DNA of 6,591 nucleotides, taken from positions 1-6,591 of the forward strand of contig NZ_QSDY01000083.1 in NCBI RefSeq assembly GCF_003463825.1, in the 5' to 3' direction. Each line of letters begins with the position of its first letter. The first letter of the stretch is position 1. The notes under the pieces are model-generated. The model had not been told where the DNA came from. It worked only from the letters and a program-made list of their open reading frames with translations, and did no database searches. Of the stretch, positions 5,457-6,591 are shown in pieces. A program made the translations under genes and the position numbers. This DNA is from Veillonella sp. AM51-8BH (lineage in GTDB: Bacteria > Bacillota > Negativicutes > Veillonellales > Veillonellaceae).

Positions 5457-6479
5457 ATGGACTATTTTGACTATTCATATAAACATAACTACATAGAGTT
5501 TAGTAGCAACATATATAGGGTTAGTACATATCATTACAACTGGCATGCAGAAACAGAGATTTTTATCTTGTTAAAAGGTAGCGTTGAGATGAGTTGCAAT
5601 GGTGAGGTTTTTACACTGAAACCTCTTGATGTTGTAATTATTTCTCCTCAAGTAGGGCATGCAACATTAGCCCTTGAAGAGGATGCTATAGCCTTTGTTA
5701 TTCATGTAGGTAACGAATTTTACCAACAGTATGATCCGGATTTTGGGACATACCAATTTGTTTTGCGGTCAGATGATAGTACGCGTCATAATGAATTCTT
5801 TACAACCTTACGCCACCATGCTGCTATGACAATGTTATTGATGATTAAAGGTGAAAGCCCAGTACATCGAATGTGGATAGAACATCATTACTTAGCTTTG
5901 GCCGGTGATGTATTTAGAGAGTTTGATCCTATAAAAAAGGTTCACGAAAATGCTAGACCTGGCGATATAAAACCGGCATCTTTTGATAATATGATTGCCT
6001 ATATTGATGAGCATTATGATCAGAAAATAGAGCTAGAAGATATTGCGAAAATAGGGGGCTATAATGTTGCCTATACATCGCAGTTTTTTAAACGACAAAT
6101 GGGGATTTCATTTGTTGAGTATGTATTGCGATTGAGAATTCGTGATGCTACTGTTCGATTAGCTAATACGGATGAGGCTGTCGCAAGAATTGCAAGCGAT
6201 TGTGGCTTTGCCGATGTGAAAGCCTTTAATGTGGCTTTTAAAAAGTATTTTAATATGACGCCCACAGAATATCGTAAGCAAGTAAAAGGGATTGGACGTA
6301 AAACTGTCTTACAAGATTGGAAAGAAATTATTTCTGTAGACAACCAAGATGTACTTGATGTGTTGCATTCATTCTTGTCCTATGAAGATGATTCACGAGC
6401 TAAGAGCGAATTGGAATTTATGAGCAAAAAATTGGAAGCTTTAAAAGAAAAGTTAGCTGATGTAGTAAAGGATTTATAA
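5457..6479 (+). CDS. AraC-family transcriptional regulator with cupin sensor domain and C-terminal coiled coil
   Basis: This is a DNA-binding regulator of 340 aa. The N-terminal part (~1-110) is a cupin-like sensor with YNWHAETEIFILLKGSVEM at 27-45 and PLDVVIISPQVGHA at 56-69. A helical region (~110-170) links it to the AraC double HTH at ~176-274: the first HTH is at about 191-212 (IELEDIAKIGGYNVAYTSQF), the second at about 242-273 with ARIASDCGFADVKAFNVAFK and the family signature end FNMTPTEYRK. Residues ~278-340 are an addition beyond the usual end of the family. The last 26 keep a strict heptad (A315, L319, M322, L326, L329, L333, V336, L340), predicting a short coiled coil. The ATG at 5457 has AGGGAG at 5441-5446, overlapping the toxin stop codon and 10 nt upstream, so the two genes are very likely one transcript. 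Its ligand is unknown. It may regulate its own operon through the repeats at 4250-4277; this is inference. Confidence 0.88.
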   Translation: MDYFDYSYKHNYIEFSSNIYRVSTYHYNWHAETEIFILLKGSVEMSCNGEVFTLKPLDVVIISPQVGHATLALEEDAIAFVIHVGNEFYQQYDPDFGTYQFVLRSDDSTRHNEFFTTLRHHAAMTMLLMIKGESPVHRMWIEHHYLALAGDVFREFDPIKKVHENARPGDIKPASFDNMIAYIDEHYDQKIELEDIAKIGGYNVAYTSQFFKRQMGISFVEYVLRLRIRDATVRLANTDEAVARIASDCGFADVKAFNVAFKKYFNMTPTEYRKQVKGIGRKTVLQDWKEIISVDNQDVLDVLHSFLSYEDDSRAKSELEFMSKKLEALKEKLADVVKDL

Positions 6480-6591
6480 AGGTATTTTGTTATATCTCTA
6501 TGGTAACTAGATTATTATAGTAACTAATTCTTTGGATAAACGTTTTGTGGCAAATTATTTTTGCTGAATTTATGACATATATAGAAAGATT
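6480..6591. other. AT-rich intergenic region with a spaced direct repeat
   Basis: No gene or clear terminator is seen after the araC-type gene before the window ends. TATGGTAACTA (6499-6509) recurs as TATAGTAACTA (6516-6526), an 11-nt repeat with one mismatch at a 17-bp period. The second copy overlaps a TATAAT on the minus strand (6519-6514), but that lacks a good -35 box. GCAAA (6550-6554) and TTTGC (6560-6564) form a weak stem only. Confidence 0.5.

Noticed and set aside
1..6591. CRISPR array, tRNA or rRNA genes
   Set aside because: No regularly spaced repeats, no cloverleaf with T-loop GTTCRANYC pattern in a suitable place, and no rRNA-like segment seen.

Overview
The window is AT-rich, with low-GC codon use, strong AGGAGG-type ribosome binding sites and sigma-A-like promoters. 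Together with the style of the proteins this suggests a Firmicute-lineage bacterium. From the look of GuaC, ThiT and the molybdenum-cofactor genes I would place it in the Negativicutes, most likely Veillonella; this is inference from recall, not a search.

Layout. Positions 1-110 hold three perfect hairpins in a row that resemble the right end of an IS200/IS605-type element, possibly the 3' part of an omega-RNA. A strong terminator (170-201, minus strand) then closes guaC (GMP reductase, minus strand, 215-1200), which is broken by one missing base near 587. From 1200 to 1380 lies a compact divergent promoter region. To the right runs an operon of thiT (thiamine ECF S-component), mobAB (fused MobA-MobB) and moeA. 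Its genes overlap by 8 and 20 nt. moeA also carries a single missing base, near 3700. A terminator at 4317-4351 ends the operon.

The second half is the most interesting part. A 355-aa protein (4375-5442) carries a complete PezT/zeta-toxin kinase domain at residues ~106-355. Its N-terminal ~80 residues resemble the toxin-binding C-terminal domain of the antitoxin PezA, without PezA's DNA-binding HTH. This looks like an antitoxin and toxin fused into one polypeptide. Fourteen nt later starts an AraC-family regulator (5457-6479) with a C-terminal coiled-coil extension. The candidate promoter of this pair is preceded by a near-tandem direct repeat, and its start point would fall inside the moeA terminator. 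My working hypothesis is that the AraC protein has taken over the regulatory role that PezA's HTH plays in ordinary pezAT operons.

How the genes work together. guaC recycles guanine nucleotides. MobAB and MoeA finish the molybdenum cofactor (Mo insertion and GMP attachment), and ThiT imports thiamine. The fused toxin would act on UDP-N-acetylglucosamine, the cell-wall precursor, if its N-terminal domain were released or lost. Both frameshifts are one-base losses in otherwise well-conserved genes, so sequence error is at least as likely as real gene decay.
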